This document shows, piece after piece, positions 12,601 through 24,000 of a stretch of DNA of 64,000 nt. Each line of letters begins with the position of its first letter. The first letter of the stretch is position 1. The position numbers and the translations under genes are program-made. Origin of the DNA: Rhabdornis inornatus. Taxonomy: Eukaryota > Chordata > Aves > Passeriformes > Rhabdornithidae. The DNA is taken from contig VWZS01004857.1 in assembly GCA_013397075.1 (NCBI GenBank), positions 771,832-835,831 on the forward strand. Reading direction: 5' to 3'. The notes under the pieces were generated by a model that was not told where the DNA came from, searched no databases, and was given only the letters and a program-made list of their open reading frames with translations.

Positions 12601-15600
12601 AAAGGAAAGAAAGCCATTAACTTGAAAAGTGGCAAATGCAAAAAAAAAAAAAAAAGGAGAGTAAAAATTATTATAATCTAGTGTGCAAAAAAAATAATAG
12701 AAAAAATAAATTCTTTAGCTGTATGCTCATCAGTGATACTTCAGGTTTTGTTGCAGCATCACTTTAAGGATTCATTCTGCTTAAGGTTAAGTAAAGTAAA
12801 ATACTCCCCTAAACACACTTATTTAAATCATGAAGTGACATGGGAAAGCCCAAGACAGTTCCTGTAGTTTATGTGAAGAATTGCAAAATGCAGAGACTTA
12901 TCATGGTAGCCTTAGTAATAGGGACTAATTTCCATTTCTGAGACCAAGTAGAGAGAAATGTATAAGACCTTGGGCATCACACTCTATTTCAGTGAATGGT
13001 GAGAGTTAGGTACTTCAGCTGCAGAATTAGGAACACAATGCCAGACAGTGGGAAGCCAGAAAGCTGTTCTCCAGGAGAGTCACAGACACTATATGGACAC
13101 TCTGATGTGAAGAAGAGAAAGGATATTTTTCAATGCCACTATTCACCTTGTCTCCCCTGTCTCCTGTGAGTCTCTAAAAGGTTTAGTGTAAGAGAAACTA
13201 CCATTAGATTTGGTGCTCATGGGCATCACCACTGACAGTGCCAGCAGGGTCTCATGGTCAGACAAGTGTGGAGAACAGGATCTTGCACTCTGAGTCACCT
13301 TCCTGCTGCCTGGTGGCAAATTTTGTTTTAAAGGATTATTGTAGCTTAGTGTTGGTGGTGCCAGGCCAAATCTCAGTCAGTGCCAAGCCTGGCAGTGGTG
13401 TGCATGGTTTGCCAGGAATGCTCAGGAGGAGGATGAGTTTCATGCAAAAGGGAGCTCTCATTCCTGCTGCCTTTAATGCACCAGCTCTTTGGCGGCCTGA
13501 GAAACCAGAAGCTGGGTGTCATCTTTCACCATTACTATATGCAACTTCCTTAATTTGCTTTGATGTGCTGCAGTCATTATTTCCTAAGCAGTGGCTAAGA
13601 ATATTATGCTATCTTTTCAGCTCATGTTTGTTAGTTTCAATTTTTGCTGGCATAGTAGTTAAATATAAAACCTTATTTTCTTCACACAAAAATTCAATTT
13701 CTTTCCTGCTTCACTTCATAAATAAGTCAATGTACGGAATTGTATTACAGAAGCCCTACTAAATAATAAATAATGCATTTGGTCTGCCACATGATTCTGT
13801 GCTTGTCTCTTTGCCCAGTGCTCTTCTAATTCACAAAATGGGTTTTGTATCACAGTGCATGTAAGTGTAGATTCTTTGCTGTACCTTTCATAAAACTCAT
13901 GCCTACTCTGAACTAGATGCTTCTAAGAGTTTATACAGACCAAAAATCTTTATTTATTTTACGAAGTCCCTCTGAAGTTTTAGTTATGTAATATTTTTTA
14001 GGTTTTGTTGATTTGTTTTGGTTTTTTGGTTGGTTGTTTTTTTGATGAGACAATGAAGTTTGGTGTTGGTAAGCCCCCTGACTGTCATGTACAGATTCTA
14101 TTTTGAAAGAGCTTGCAAAGGTCCTAGAGGAGCTGAGAGTTTAGCTGTTCTGTGTCTGTTGTGTGCCTCATCTCTATGAAATCCATTCATATAATCTATG
14201 TGCTTCAGGAGACCAAATGGCTCTGCTGCAAGGGGTCTAGAAAGCAGTTTGAGAGAAATGTTTGCGTACCATGTGCTGTTTGAACTATCCAGGTGCTGAG
14301 AGCTTGCAGGGGTAACTGCAGCCAAAATCAAAACCCAGTAAGTGAATGATTGTTTCTCTTCCAAAGCTGCTACTACATCTACATGTGCATTATTGTGCTC
14401 AAACTAAATAGAAAATGGACCTGAAAAAATCCATCTGGTATTGACAGTATCATGAGTGATTCTTCCCTAGAACTCACTCGCCTGTTGTTTATCTCAGTGA
14501 CAAAGGTTCCAGCAAATCTCCTGGGGCTTCATAGCAGCACAAGCAGAGAGGGGAAATCAAGACATTAGTAGAACATGCCAGAGATACCTGTGACAAAACC
14601 GGACTGTGAGAAGATGGTGAGCCACAAGCTTTTGGCACAAGGCCAGAACAAAATGCAGAGAAATATCTAGAGATCCTTAAAAAGTTCTGTCTTGAATATG
14701 CCATTAAAGTGATTAAGGTACCCTTGATAGTAGAAGATGTCCTGGTCTGTCAAAAGGCAGAGGCAGGGAACACAGTGAAGGGGCGTGCACACTCTGAGTG
14801 GGTAAACCCCCAAAACTTTACAGAAAATGCAAGCAAACAGATAAAGTGGAAATAAACTGGTTTTTGAGGAACTTTGCAGAATTTTGAGGAAATTGCAGAA
14901 TTATCGTCAAATTTTTCAAGGTGAGGGAGGTATTCAAAGTAGTAAAGACTAAGAAGGAAGCACTACACAGCAGAACCCAGAACACCAATGGTGAACATCT
15001 GATGATCTCAGGAAAAGACACTCCAAAGACAGGATAATATTCAAAATATAGAAGTCTACAAGCAGAATGATGATGAGGAGGATTGCATTGGAGGATAGCA
15101 GAGAAATTGAGTGCCATCCAGAAATCAGTGATAACAAAAGGTCCAAAGATAGGATGGCTCTGAACAAAATGATCCGGGGGAAGAGGAGCTGGTCTGTTCA
15201 GGAAGGTACATGAGCTATATAATACACAGAAAGAAAAAAAAAAAAAAAGATTCTTAAACAAAGAATGAGGAAAGTCAATTGTGCTGTTAGTGCCTAAGAA
15301 AAGCGAACTGCTAAGCTGCACAAGTCACCTGAGATGGCTGATCAGTGAAATTAGGTCCTTTTCAAACAACCTTGAGCTGTTAGGTCTGTCTTAGTAAAGC
15401 ACTTTGTGGTTCACAAAGCAGTGCTGTGGAATCAGTGGACATAGGTAAGCTTGGCTCCCAAAAGCTTCTCAGGTGTGGCAAGATCATTGGTCTTGACAAA
15501 AAACACAGGCCAAGCAATTTGTTCAAGGTGATAACTAGCAGTAGATAGGATGTCTGTTATCTCTAAGCACTTTCCTAGCCTTCTTGGAGGAACTCATTAA

Positions 15601-15959
15601 TGGAGTTATGACGGCAGAAAGGGAATAAGAAGATTTCTTCACAATAGGAAGATTTGTTTTGTGAACACAGAGAATAGAGGCGTGAAGACTAAAGGCAACA
15701 GCTTCTGCAGGCTGGTGAGTTGAAGTGCTGATTAGTATATAGAAAGCCTGGCAAAAACAGTGGCAACGGAGAAATGAGAATTATATGGAGTAACAAGGCA
15801 GTGCTGTGGCTGAGAGGGATCATCTTTTGTGCAAAGGCAGCTTGATCACAAAGGATAGAAATTGTTTAAGGAAACCATGAGGGATTGTACTGTGGAGGTG
15901 CTCTTGGCTTATGCAAATTCTCTACAGAGGGAAAGAGTACCAACTTTCATCCTGTGGTT
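9659..15959. other. intergenic, nothing recognised
   Basis: No supported gene. A 174-codon open frame at 13238-13762 and a 167-codon minus-strand frame at 14818-15321 have compositions typical of chance frames. The second is the complement of a purine-rich stretch (about 14.5-15.3 kb), which explains its Phe/Leu/Ser-rich translation. Confidence 0.6.
12640..12655 (+). repeat. A-run
   Basis: An uninterrupted A16 run. No retroposed sequence is recognisable upstream, so it is not clearly a poly(A) tail. Confidence 0.9.
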
Positions 15960-16178
15960 TACAAGCCCCTGGGAATGCATGGACTGGAATGCAATGGGCA
16001 CTGGAACAGGGAAGTGGTCACAGAAGCAGCCTGACAGAATTCAAAAAACGTTTGGACAACAGTCTCAGGCATATGGTGTGACTCTTGGGGTGTCTTGTGC
16101 AGGGCCAGAAGTTGGATTTGATGATCCTGATGGGTCATGTCCAGCTCAGCTTATTCTACAGCTCTATGATTCTAAGTC
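15960..16178 (+). repeat. CR1 LINE 3' end
   Basis: Recognisable blocks are GACAGAATTCAAAAAACGTT, TGTGACTCTTGGGGTGTC, GCAGGGCCAGAAGTTGGA, TTGATGATCCTGATGGGTC and the tail CTATGATTCTA. It differs in subfamily from the copy at 9.4 kb. The left limit is uncertain. Confidence 0.85.
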
Positions 16179-18639
16179 CATGCAGCACCTGTAAAAATAC
16201 AAGTTTCACTGTCAGTGAACTCAGCATTTGTGAATGGTCTTGAGAAAGCAGAGAAGAGGATTAACAAGAAAAGGATAGAAAAGAGTGGCATATGTTGCAA
16301 TTTAGTTCCACCCATAAATTACTGGAGCAGATCTATAAGATCTTGCAACTCTCCCTGGACCCTTTAACAAAAGTTGCTCTAATAATACAGACCTATTGTT
16401 TGCCTTCAATCAAAAATGCTGCTACCAAAGCTTTTAAAGAGAAGATATTTTCCAATGTGTATCATCAGTACCTAAATTTGGGCTGGACTAAACAATGCTT
16501 TCATCATCCTCCATGTGATTTCAGGCACTGGTCTTGCCTCCATCTCCTTCTCAACAGCCTGCCAGGAGGCAGAGGATCTTATCCAAAGACTATTGCATCT
16601 GCTGCTGACTGTGATGGAAATACAATAGCAATATCCTTAAAATACTGCTGACTTGTGTGGCAGGATAGCATATGTTAAAATACTCCTCTGCCTTATTTAA
16701 TTAACTTGTATCACTTAGTGTCATCATAGTTCTAATTTTTCCATCTGCTGTCCTTAGATTTATGGGCAACAGCATGGTGTCTCTTTCTGAAAGAAATTGC
16801 TTGGAATAGGTTGTGCTGTGATGTCTTGTGAGGAACAAGGACACAGGGCATTGAAATCTTGTTAGTCCTCGCATAAGCTAAATAAGTCTTCTGAGACATT
16901 CTTAAAAGCAATAAAATGTCCATAAAGCATTGGTAGGAGGAGCACGCACTGGATGAAATGCACACAGGAGAAAAAGTTGCACAATAAAGACCTCAATGAA
17001 GTGCTAAGAATTAAATGGAAGTAGCTACCTTCCTTTTAAGCTTCTCACTCTTATAACTCCCTCTTCAAGCAGAGGTGGAGTTTTGCCCACTTTGTCCACC
17101 ACCATCTACATCCAGAGCTGCTTGCTGGTTGTCTGTGCTATGACATCCCTTTCAAATGCTGATGATGCATTTCTGCCCTCATTTCCTCCTCTGCACACAC
17201 ATCTGCCACACAAACACCCTACAGTTGTACTCTGGTAAGTCCTCCAAGATACGAATAACAGAAGCTACCCAGGGAAGGAATTAAGTAAATGGCTCCAAGG
17301 GTTGGAGCCTAGAGTTCCAAACAACAATAAGAATTTAAAAAGTGATGCTAAGGGAAGTAAAGACACTTTAGAAAATGAGAAACTGAGCCTTCATTTCTGA
17401 CTGTGGTTTTCAAAGCAATTATGGTTTCCTTCTCTCACTCTTCCAAGCACATTAGCACGTATTTCCCCCAAAATAGCAAATTATGATGACTAGAGTACAG
17501 AGAGAGAGCCAAAGGATTTACTAATATATATTCTGTGCATACTAGTGGTGGTTATGTCATAGAGAAAAAATGCCTGGGATTTTTTTTCCCCAGTTTTTAT
17601 AGCAATAACCAACAGAGGTCATGGCATTTCCTAAAGATTTAGTGACTGCTTGGAGTTAATATCCTTCACCTTACTTATGGACCACCATTTGCTCCCATCC
17701 AGCCATTTATCTGCTGGAAACACTCTGCTCAGCAGTCACCATTTCCTGTGGAATAGCAGCACGAATCAGTACAAATGGGGTTTGGAGAGCTACCCTGCAC
17801 GTAAAATGCACGTCATGTGGAAGAATAAAGGCAGGAAACAAAAGCCTCCTGGACACAGGACTGGCCTGATTTTTGTGGGACACAACCCTGTCCTTCTGCT
17901 GGACATTCAGGGAAACAGGTTGACCTTTTCTGACCCCCTTTTACATAGAAGCCTCCTCACTCAGTGTTTAATAAGAGAATTCAGTTTTATTGTAATTTAA
18001 AAACCAGAACATTATAAAAGATTAAGCACTAAAACTCTTGCAAAAGAGCTCTGTTTTCAGGCCAAGAGGTGTCTTTACTCCTGCAGAGGCTTTGATGCTG
18101 TAAAAGTGCATCTTTCCATCTTATGTAAATTGCCTGGCACCTTTCAAAATGATGCTGTCCACACTCATTAATTCAGTTTTTCAAAGCTCCTGGGGCAGAG
18201 CTGGAGAAGAGCAGAGAGGGCCAGAAGTTCAGAGGTCCCATAGCAAGAAAAGCTTCCCTGAGCAAACACCCAAGTGGGGCAGATGGTGAGAAGGTGAAGA
18301 CCCAGAAGAGGACATCCAAGTGGAGTGAGGAGGAAGCTGTAAAGAGAATGTGATTATCCACAGAGCGGCAAGAAATGGGGAAAAAAAACCTAGGCTCATG
18401 AGAAACTGAGCAGAAAAACATACAATCAAAGGATTAGTCTCAAAAAAAGACCATAAAATATGTGCCCAAATTATAGAACTTCTGGTACATGCCTGAATAT
18501 TTTGAGCAGTTATTTCTTAGAGTTTTGAATAAATATTTCTAAAATGCAATAGTCTGATTTTGCTACTATTATCCTATTGTTTAGAATGCTTTTGTTTAGT
18601 TCTTCTGGGCAGAATCCAAATAAGATTAGTAACGTGTAT
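16179..18639. other. intergenic, nothing recognised
   Basis: Mixed-composition DNA without a recognisable exon or repeat. Confidence 0.6.
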
Positions 18640-19062
18640 TTAAATCTTTTATTTTGGAAATTATTTTACACACGTGAAAGAAACACATCTCTGGTGAGCA
18701 GTGCCGCTGGACATGGTGAGAAAGAGTAACCCTGTGTTGGTATTCCTGCTGGCACTACTCCACAGGCCCCAGCCAAGAGACTGAGATTATACTGACACGG
18801 GGTGTCAGGAAGAGTCTGCTTTAGAGAGGGTCTTTTATTCTCCTTTCATTCCCTGCTTTTAAGCCTGGGAAGCACAGCAGATGCCACAAGGGCTACACTT
18901 CCTGCACCAGGACTCATGGGCTGGCACAGGCATCTGGAGAGGCACATATCCCAGGCTGGAGGCCAGGTCATATGTAACACCTCCATGGGGTTCAGTGACT
19001 CAGTGTGGGGCACCCACCTCACCCTTCTCCCACAGGGCCAGGAACCAGTGAGATCCCATGGC
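18640..19062 (-). mobile_element. possible degraded LTR (antisense)
   Basis: Read on the minus strand, the block holds a TTAAAAGC element at about 18857-18864, then AATAAAAGACCCTCTCTAAA at about 18820-18839, then a GACACCCCGTGTCAG inverted repeat near 18795-18809. The order of a TATA-like element, AATAAA and downstream sequence resembles a U3-R-U5 layout. It is GC-richer than its neighbours. I do not recognise the family and see no clear TG...CA ends, so it could also be unrelated unique sequence. Confidence 0.3.
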
Positions 19063-20114
19063 TGTGGCTTTGGGAGACAGGGAAAAAATTGCATATTATG
19101 AGTTAAAATATGGCAGAAATCAGTATTATGAAAACATCAAGCAGCCTGCTCTAACATGGCGATGTATTCTGGGACTATCCTGGCTGGACGCTCTACCTCT
19201 GTGTCCAGCCAGCACAAGTGTCCACTCAGACTCTCCTTGGGTTTAACTGATCATTTCCTGGAATTTCACATCAGTTGTATCAGGAGGAAAAAACTTCTGA
19301 CAAGCATTAAATCAAAGATAATTAAACTCTCTAAACTGGAAATTCTTTTATTTGTTTAACTGTGATGATCATAGGGCAGTTCAGTGGGAAGTCAGGAGGC
19401 ATGGAGGAAACAGGCTGCTCTGCTGGGCCAGGCTGGGGCCATTGCTGGGCTGTAGTAAGCCCTGAAGAAGCAGGGAAATGAGTGACCAAATCGGGGAACA
19501 GGGCTGGACACCTGAGCCGTGGGGCAGGACACTGAGCTTTGTTGCAGCGGAGAGCAGAGGGAGAAGCTGGGTGGGAGAAGAACTGAGTGTTGGTGCTTGT
19601 GTGGATTACAAGTCCCTCCTTTCCTGTGGCTACCTTAACCTATTAGTGCTTCTGTTTGTTTTTTTTTTTTTTTGCTGTAGCACAAAAGGAAACATGGGGT
19701 TCACCAGCTCATATGGTTTGTAATTTAGGTTGTACATTCATACATGGGACAAATAAGTGGACACTTAGGATATGGATATATACTTCATTAGCTACTTTGA
19801 ACTATATTCTTTATGGGTGTTCTTAGTATACAATATATACTACAGTAACTTACTCTGCTTTCCCAGGGACCATGAAAAAGCCTTGTGCAGATGAGTTTGT
19901 GGGCTGCAAATTCACATTCTAGCTACTGCACACTACGTTATTCATTGCAGACAGACCCCAACTTAAAGCATCAGCAGTCCTTTGCATAGATTAAGTTAAT
20001 TTGCTTGAGCTTGTAGTTCTGCTATGATCAGGCATCAGCTGCAGTGGGTAGCTCTAAGTGGTTTCAAAATAGAAGCAGAAAAATAATAATAACTAATTGA
20101 AATGGAATCAATTT
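19063..20114. other. intergenic, GC-richer patch at 19380-19620
   Basis: The patch 19380-19620 is richer in G than its surroundings and ends before a T run at about 19658-19673. No family is recognised. It could be an old repeat or a regulatory segment. Confidence 0.5.
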
Positions 20115-20199
20115 CAACTGGTGATCTTGGCAATGTTAGGTTTATGGTTGTAGTTGATCTTCAAGGTCTTTTCCAACCTAAATGATTCTATGGTTCTGA
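20115..20199 (+). repeat. CR1 LINE 3' tail
   Basis: GTTGATCTTCAAGGTCTTTT is followed by CCAACCTAAATGATTCTATGG, the standard CR1 tail. It is short and 5'-truncated. Confidence 0.85.
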
Positions 20200-20957
20200 A
20201 TTGGTTGTGTCATTGTAGGTGTCCTGTCACATGAGCTTTGGCAGCTCTTAAGTGGAGACACACAAAGGCCAAGTTCCAAGTCTTTCTTAACTCAGATTCA
20301 GGACAACTTGAATCACGTTTGAGATACACTTCTTCCACCAATATTCAAGCAGTATTTTGTGTTTTGACTGGAGCAATCTGCCATTTATATTTCCTAAGCC
20401 CTTCTTGCTTCTTTTGTGTCAGGGAACTTTCGGTTCACATCGCCAGGACTTGAAGAAGTAACTGTGAAGCAGAGATAGGAGGCATCTTTCTTCAGCCCAT
20501 TCTCTGTCTGAGATGCCCAAGCTCCTGGATTTGGAGGACATGCAGAGCTAGAGAGCAAAAAGCTTCTGTGGAGACAACCAGTTCCTCCTTCCTCAAACTT
20601 ATAGAGAGCCATTGCTTGGAGGCAGTGTTCAGGGAGAGGGTTTTAGTGGGATAAGCAAGCACCCAAAGCAGTTCCCTATATTGAACACAGAAGGAAAGGA
20701 AAGGTTAACTTGCTGGAATTAATCACAGTTATAAAGGCTGAGATAATTAACTCTGTGTTTAATTAGGAGATCATATCTGTGAAAAGGGAGGTTTCATGTG
20801 TTAATAGTTTCCTGCAGTGCATAAGTGCTGAGACTAAATTAAATAGCATGGTAAAAGTAAATGCTGAGGTGAAGGGGTAAGAATACACAGTATGTAATGC
20901 ACATGGGCTTGTAGTAGCAGGAATTTATTTTGCCATTGAAAATGTCTGAAAAGGCTT

Positions 20958-21039
20958 GGGATGATGTTGTGTAGGGCTGGGAGTAGGATTCAATGATCTT
21001 TGAGGGTCGCTTCCAACACAGCTTGTTCTGTGATTCTGA
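20958..21039 (+). repeat. CR1 LINE 3' tail
   Basis: GGGCTGGGAGTAGGATTCAA, TGATCTTTGAGGGTCGC, TTCCAACACAGC and TTCTGTGATTCTG appear in CR1 order. Confidence 0.88.
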
Positions 21040-24000
21040 CAAGTCCAACTTGATCAGTAGCATGAATGAAAGCATAACACAGAGAGTAATTCCTTTTCCA
21101 CATAGCATAAAGGACTTCCCAAGTTCAAAATATGTTCCATGCAGATTGAAAAATTGCTACCAATCACTGACCAGGAAAAAAATAAGAGAGTCAGAGAAAG
21201 CAGTATGTATTTACATGTATGAATTAATGATCTTTCTGGTCTCCACTCTCTATATTCATGTTGCAGACCTTGTGCTGTGCAACCTCTGCTTTAATGCACC
21301 ACCCCAGCACAATTACACTGGCACTGCAAAACTGCACATCACAACTGCTCCCAGTTCTCAATGAGTTGTGCAGGTGTGTTGTCAAAAACAAGCCAGGTTT
21401 CAGGGCCTGTCTATCCTATCAGGAATGTTTGGTGGGTCTAACATCATCTAGTGAAGCTATGAGATGGATCCAGTGCTCCATGACAGAGGCTATGGAGAGT
21501 GCTTTCCAGAGAGAAAACATTTGGGGTAGTGCAAAGCAATAAAATTCCAGAGGCAGTATTGATAGTATTGTCTCAGGTAGATCTCAAGGGCTTGATCCTG
21601 CTTTAGGATTTGGGGTTTCCCTTACTTCATTCCTACTTTTTTTACTACGAGAAAGATATTGCCCTGTACTGGGCTGCTATTTCACAGTCCTCAGGTCAGC
21701 ATACTGAGATCCTGGAGAGTCTGTAGATTAGCTCCTTGAGAAGTGCTAGAAGCTGTGTTCTTCAGGACATACGGGAGGATGCTGAAGACAATAATGTTAA
21801 ATTTAAAAAAATCACGATATTTTGCAGGGGATTAACTATATCACCAAGTAAGTTGCTTCTAGATGTACCTTTTGTGTTTCTTTGAGCCAGAGAACGGGAT
21901 CATAAGTAAAAAAAATATTGTAGAGCTTTCAAAAAAGGTACTAGTTTTTCCTAGTTCCAGCAGTACCAAAGAAGATTGAAGGAGAAACTGTAATTGTTAG
22001 CATCATTGTTTTTTAACTGAAGTCATACTGTATCTAGCAATATGCTTATGTAACACTGTCTAAAATGTCTTTGTACTCAGAAAAGGTCATAAGTAAATGA
22101 CTTTGAAGCTTAATCAATGGAAGTATGGGTCAATTTCTGAATTTCATTATAAATCTAGTTTAAATGCAGGGAAGTCAGCAGAGTTACTTTGGATTTACAG
22201 TAGAGTAAGTGTGTGCAGGATATGGCTCCATGATTTTAAATGCTTTATTTCCACTGTGCAGATATTATACACTTGTCAGCAACTTGCACAGAATAATTTT
22301 AAAGAAAAGACTCAGCGTGCAAACCTATAAAATACTAGCTACAAGACAAAAAAGTGAAAACATTGTTTAACATACAAAAATGTTTTCTAGTGTTCCTACA
22401 ACAGTGTATAAAACTAGTGAATGTTTCATGTAGGGATTACAGTAAATAGTTTTCTATGTAAGACATTTTAGAATTGGATGTTAAGATTACATACCTTTTC
22501 TCTTTATAGTTGTGATTATCTTCTTGATGCATTATACATTTTTGTGATCTGTAGAGAAAGACATAAATCCTTTGGAGGAGGAGCAGCTCTCCATGGGAGC
22601 CTGGTTTGTTAAGTTCTTTTTGAGCTAGTTTAAATCCCTGGGTTTGCTGGCTTAAGGTTTTTTGGCAATTGGATAACAAAGCACTTTCACTTTCACAGTC
22701 AAGACCATTGTGACTTTCAGCACAAATGGTCTGTTCCTTTTCTGAAACAGCTGAAAATAAAATTTGATTTGAGGTATAAAACAAATCCTGCACTTCTGTA
22801 CAACTGCTTATGAAGAACACAGTAAAAGATGAGCATTGAACAAAGAATAAAAATCACAGAATCATAGAAATCACATTTGGCTTCACAAGACTTATATGCA
22901 GGTCTGTGTCCAAACTTGCACAGGACTCTTGGGATTTAGATCCTAACCCTGATTTTTTTTCACTACTGAGAGGAATGATGTAAAATATACAAGAGGAGAA
23001 AGAAACTAGAAAGCTACTGGTGCAATAGACATGTAGTCCATGTAAAACAACATCTCTTTCTTGAGATTCCTGTGTGGCTTTCTCTAGATTGGTCCTAAAG
23101 AGATCCTGCAGCTCCTGCCTTTCTGCACTTCCTATACTGTACACTGATATGTGTACAAAAAATGCTCCAAACCTGGCCCTGGCAGTGAAAAATAAAAAGA
23201 CAGGAAGGTTTTGTTCAGTGCTCTTGTTTTGAGGGATGCTTTAGGCTGTGCAAAATTCAGAGGGGTGGTTTTTCCTGTTTATTTTCTAATTATGAACTTT
23301 ACAGTGTGCAAATATGGGAAGTGCAAATATATGAGGTAATTTTTCCTGCAGAAGCATCATGGAACAGGCAGATAAAACAGTACAGGAGTATTAAGGAGTG
23401 TTATTTAAAGGTAAAGAGTTGAACAACACAAGTGACTGTTAAATTCATTGCCAAACACAACAGCTTTTGTGTGTGCTCCAGAAGAATAATCATAGAAGTT
23501 TTCTTGTGAAATCTCTTTTGTTTGTATATTTTGCTATCTCACTACAAATAAAAAAAATTCTCTTCCTCCTGGAAGAATTTAGTGTGACAAACACTTTTTG
23601 AGACAGACCAGTTTGGCAGACAAAGTGCAGCTGTGCAGTCTGAGGAGGAAAGAACACTGTTCCCAGGCATTTCCTGGCCCAGGAGCAGTATGACCCCCAT
23701 CAAAAAGCTTGCTGCTCCAGCGGTAAAGCCTGTCCCTCTTTCGGCTGGACACCTTTCTATGCCACAGTGGCTCTGCCAGGCAGCAGGAGCACTGCTGAGG
23801 TGCTTCCTGGCAGGCCTCTCCAGCAGGAGAACACTTGGTGCACTGGCATTGAGGTTTTCCACAGCAAGATGCCCATTTTGCTTTCAAGTTCAGCAAAGAA
23901 GCAAGTGAAGTTATAGAGAAGCCTTGCTCACAGCTGACTTTACTTGTGATGTGGCTCTCTGCTTGCTGGCTCAGTCTGTTGCCAGGCCACCCATGCTCCA

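Noticed and set aside
13238..13762. 174-codon open frame on + strand
   Set aside because: No recognised domain, no splice context and a composition typical of non-coding DNA; adjacent frames are similarly long by chance.
14818..15321. 167-codon minus-strand frame, Phe/Leu/Ser-rich
   Set aside because: It is the complement of a purine-rich stretch including an A-run; hydrophobic pyrimidine codons follow automatically.
22853..22873. Possible CR1 tail on minus strand (AATCACAGAATCATAGAAAT)
   Set aside because: Only the terminal octamer-like part is present; the sequence beyond it does not follow CR1.
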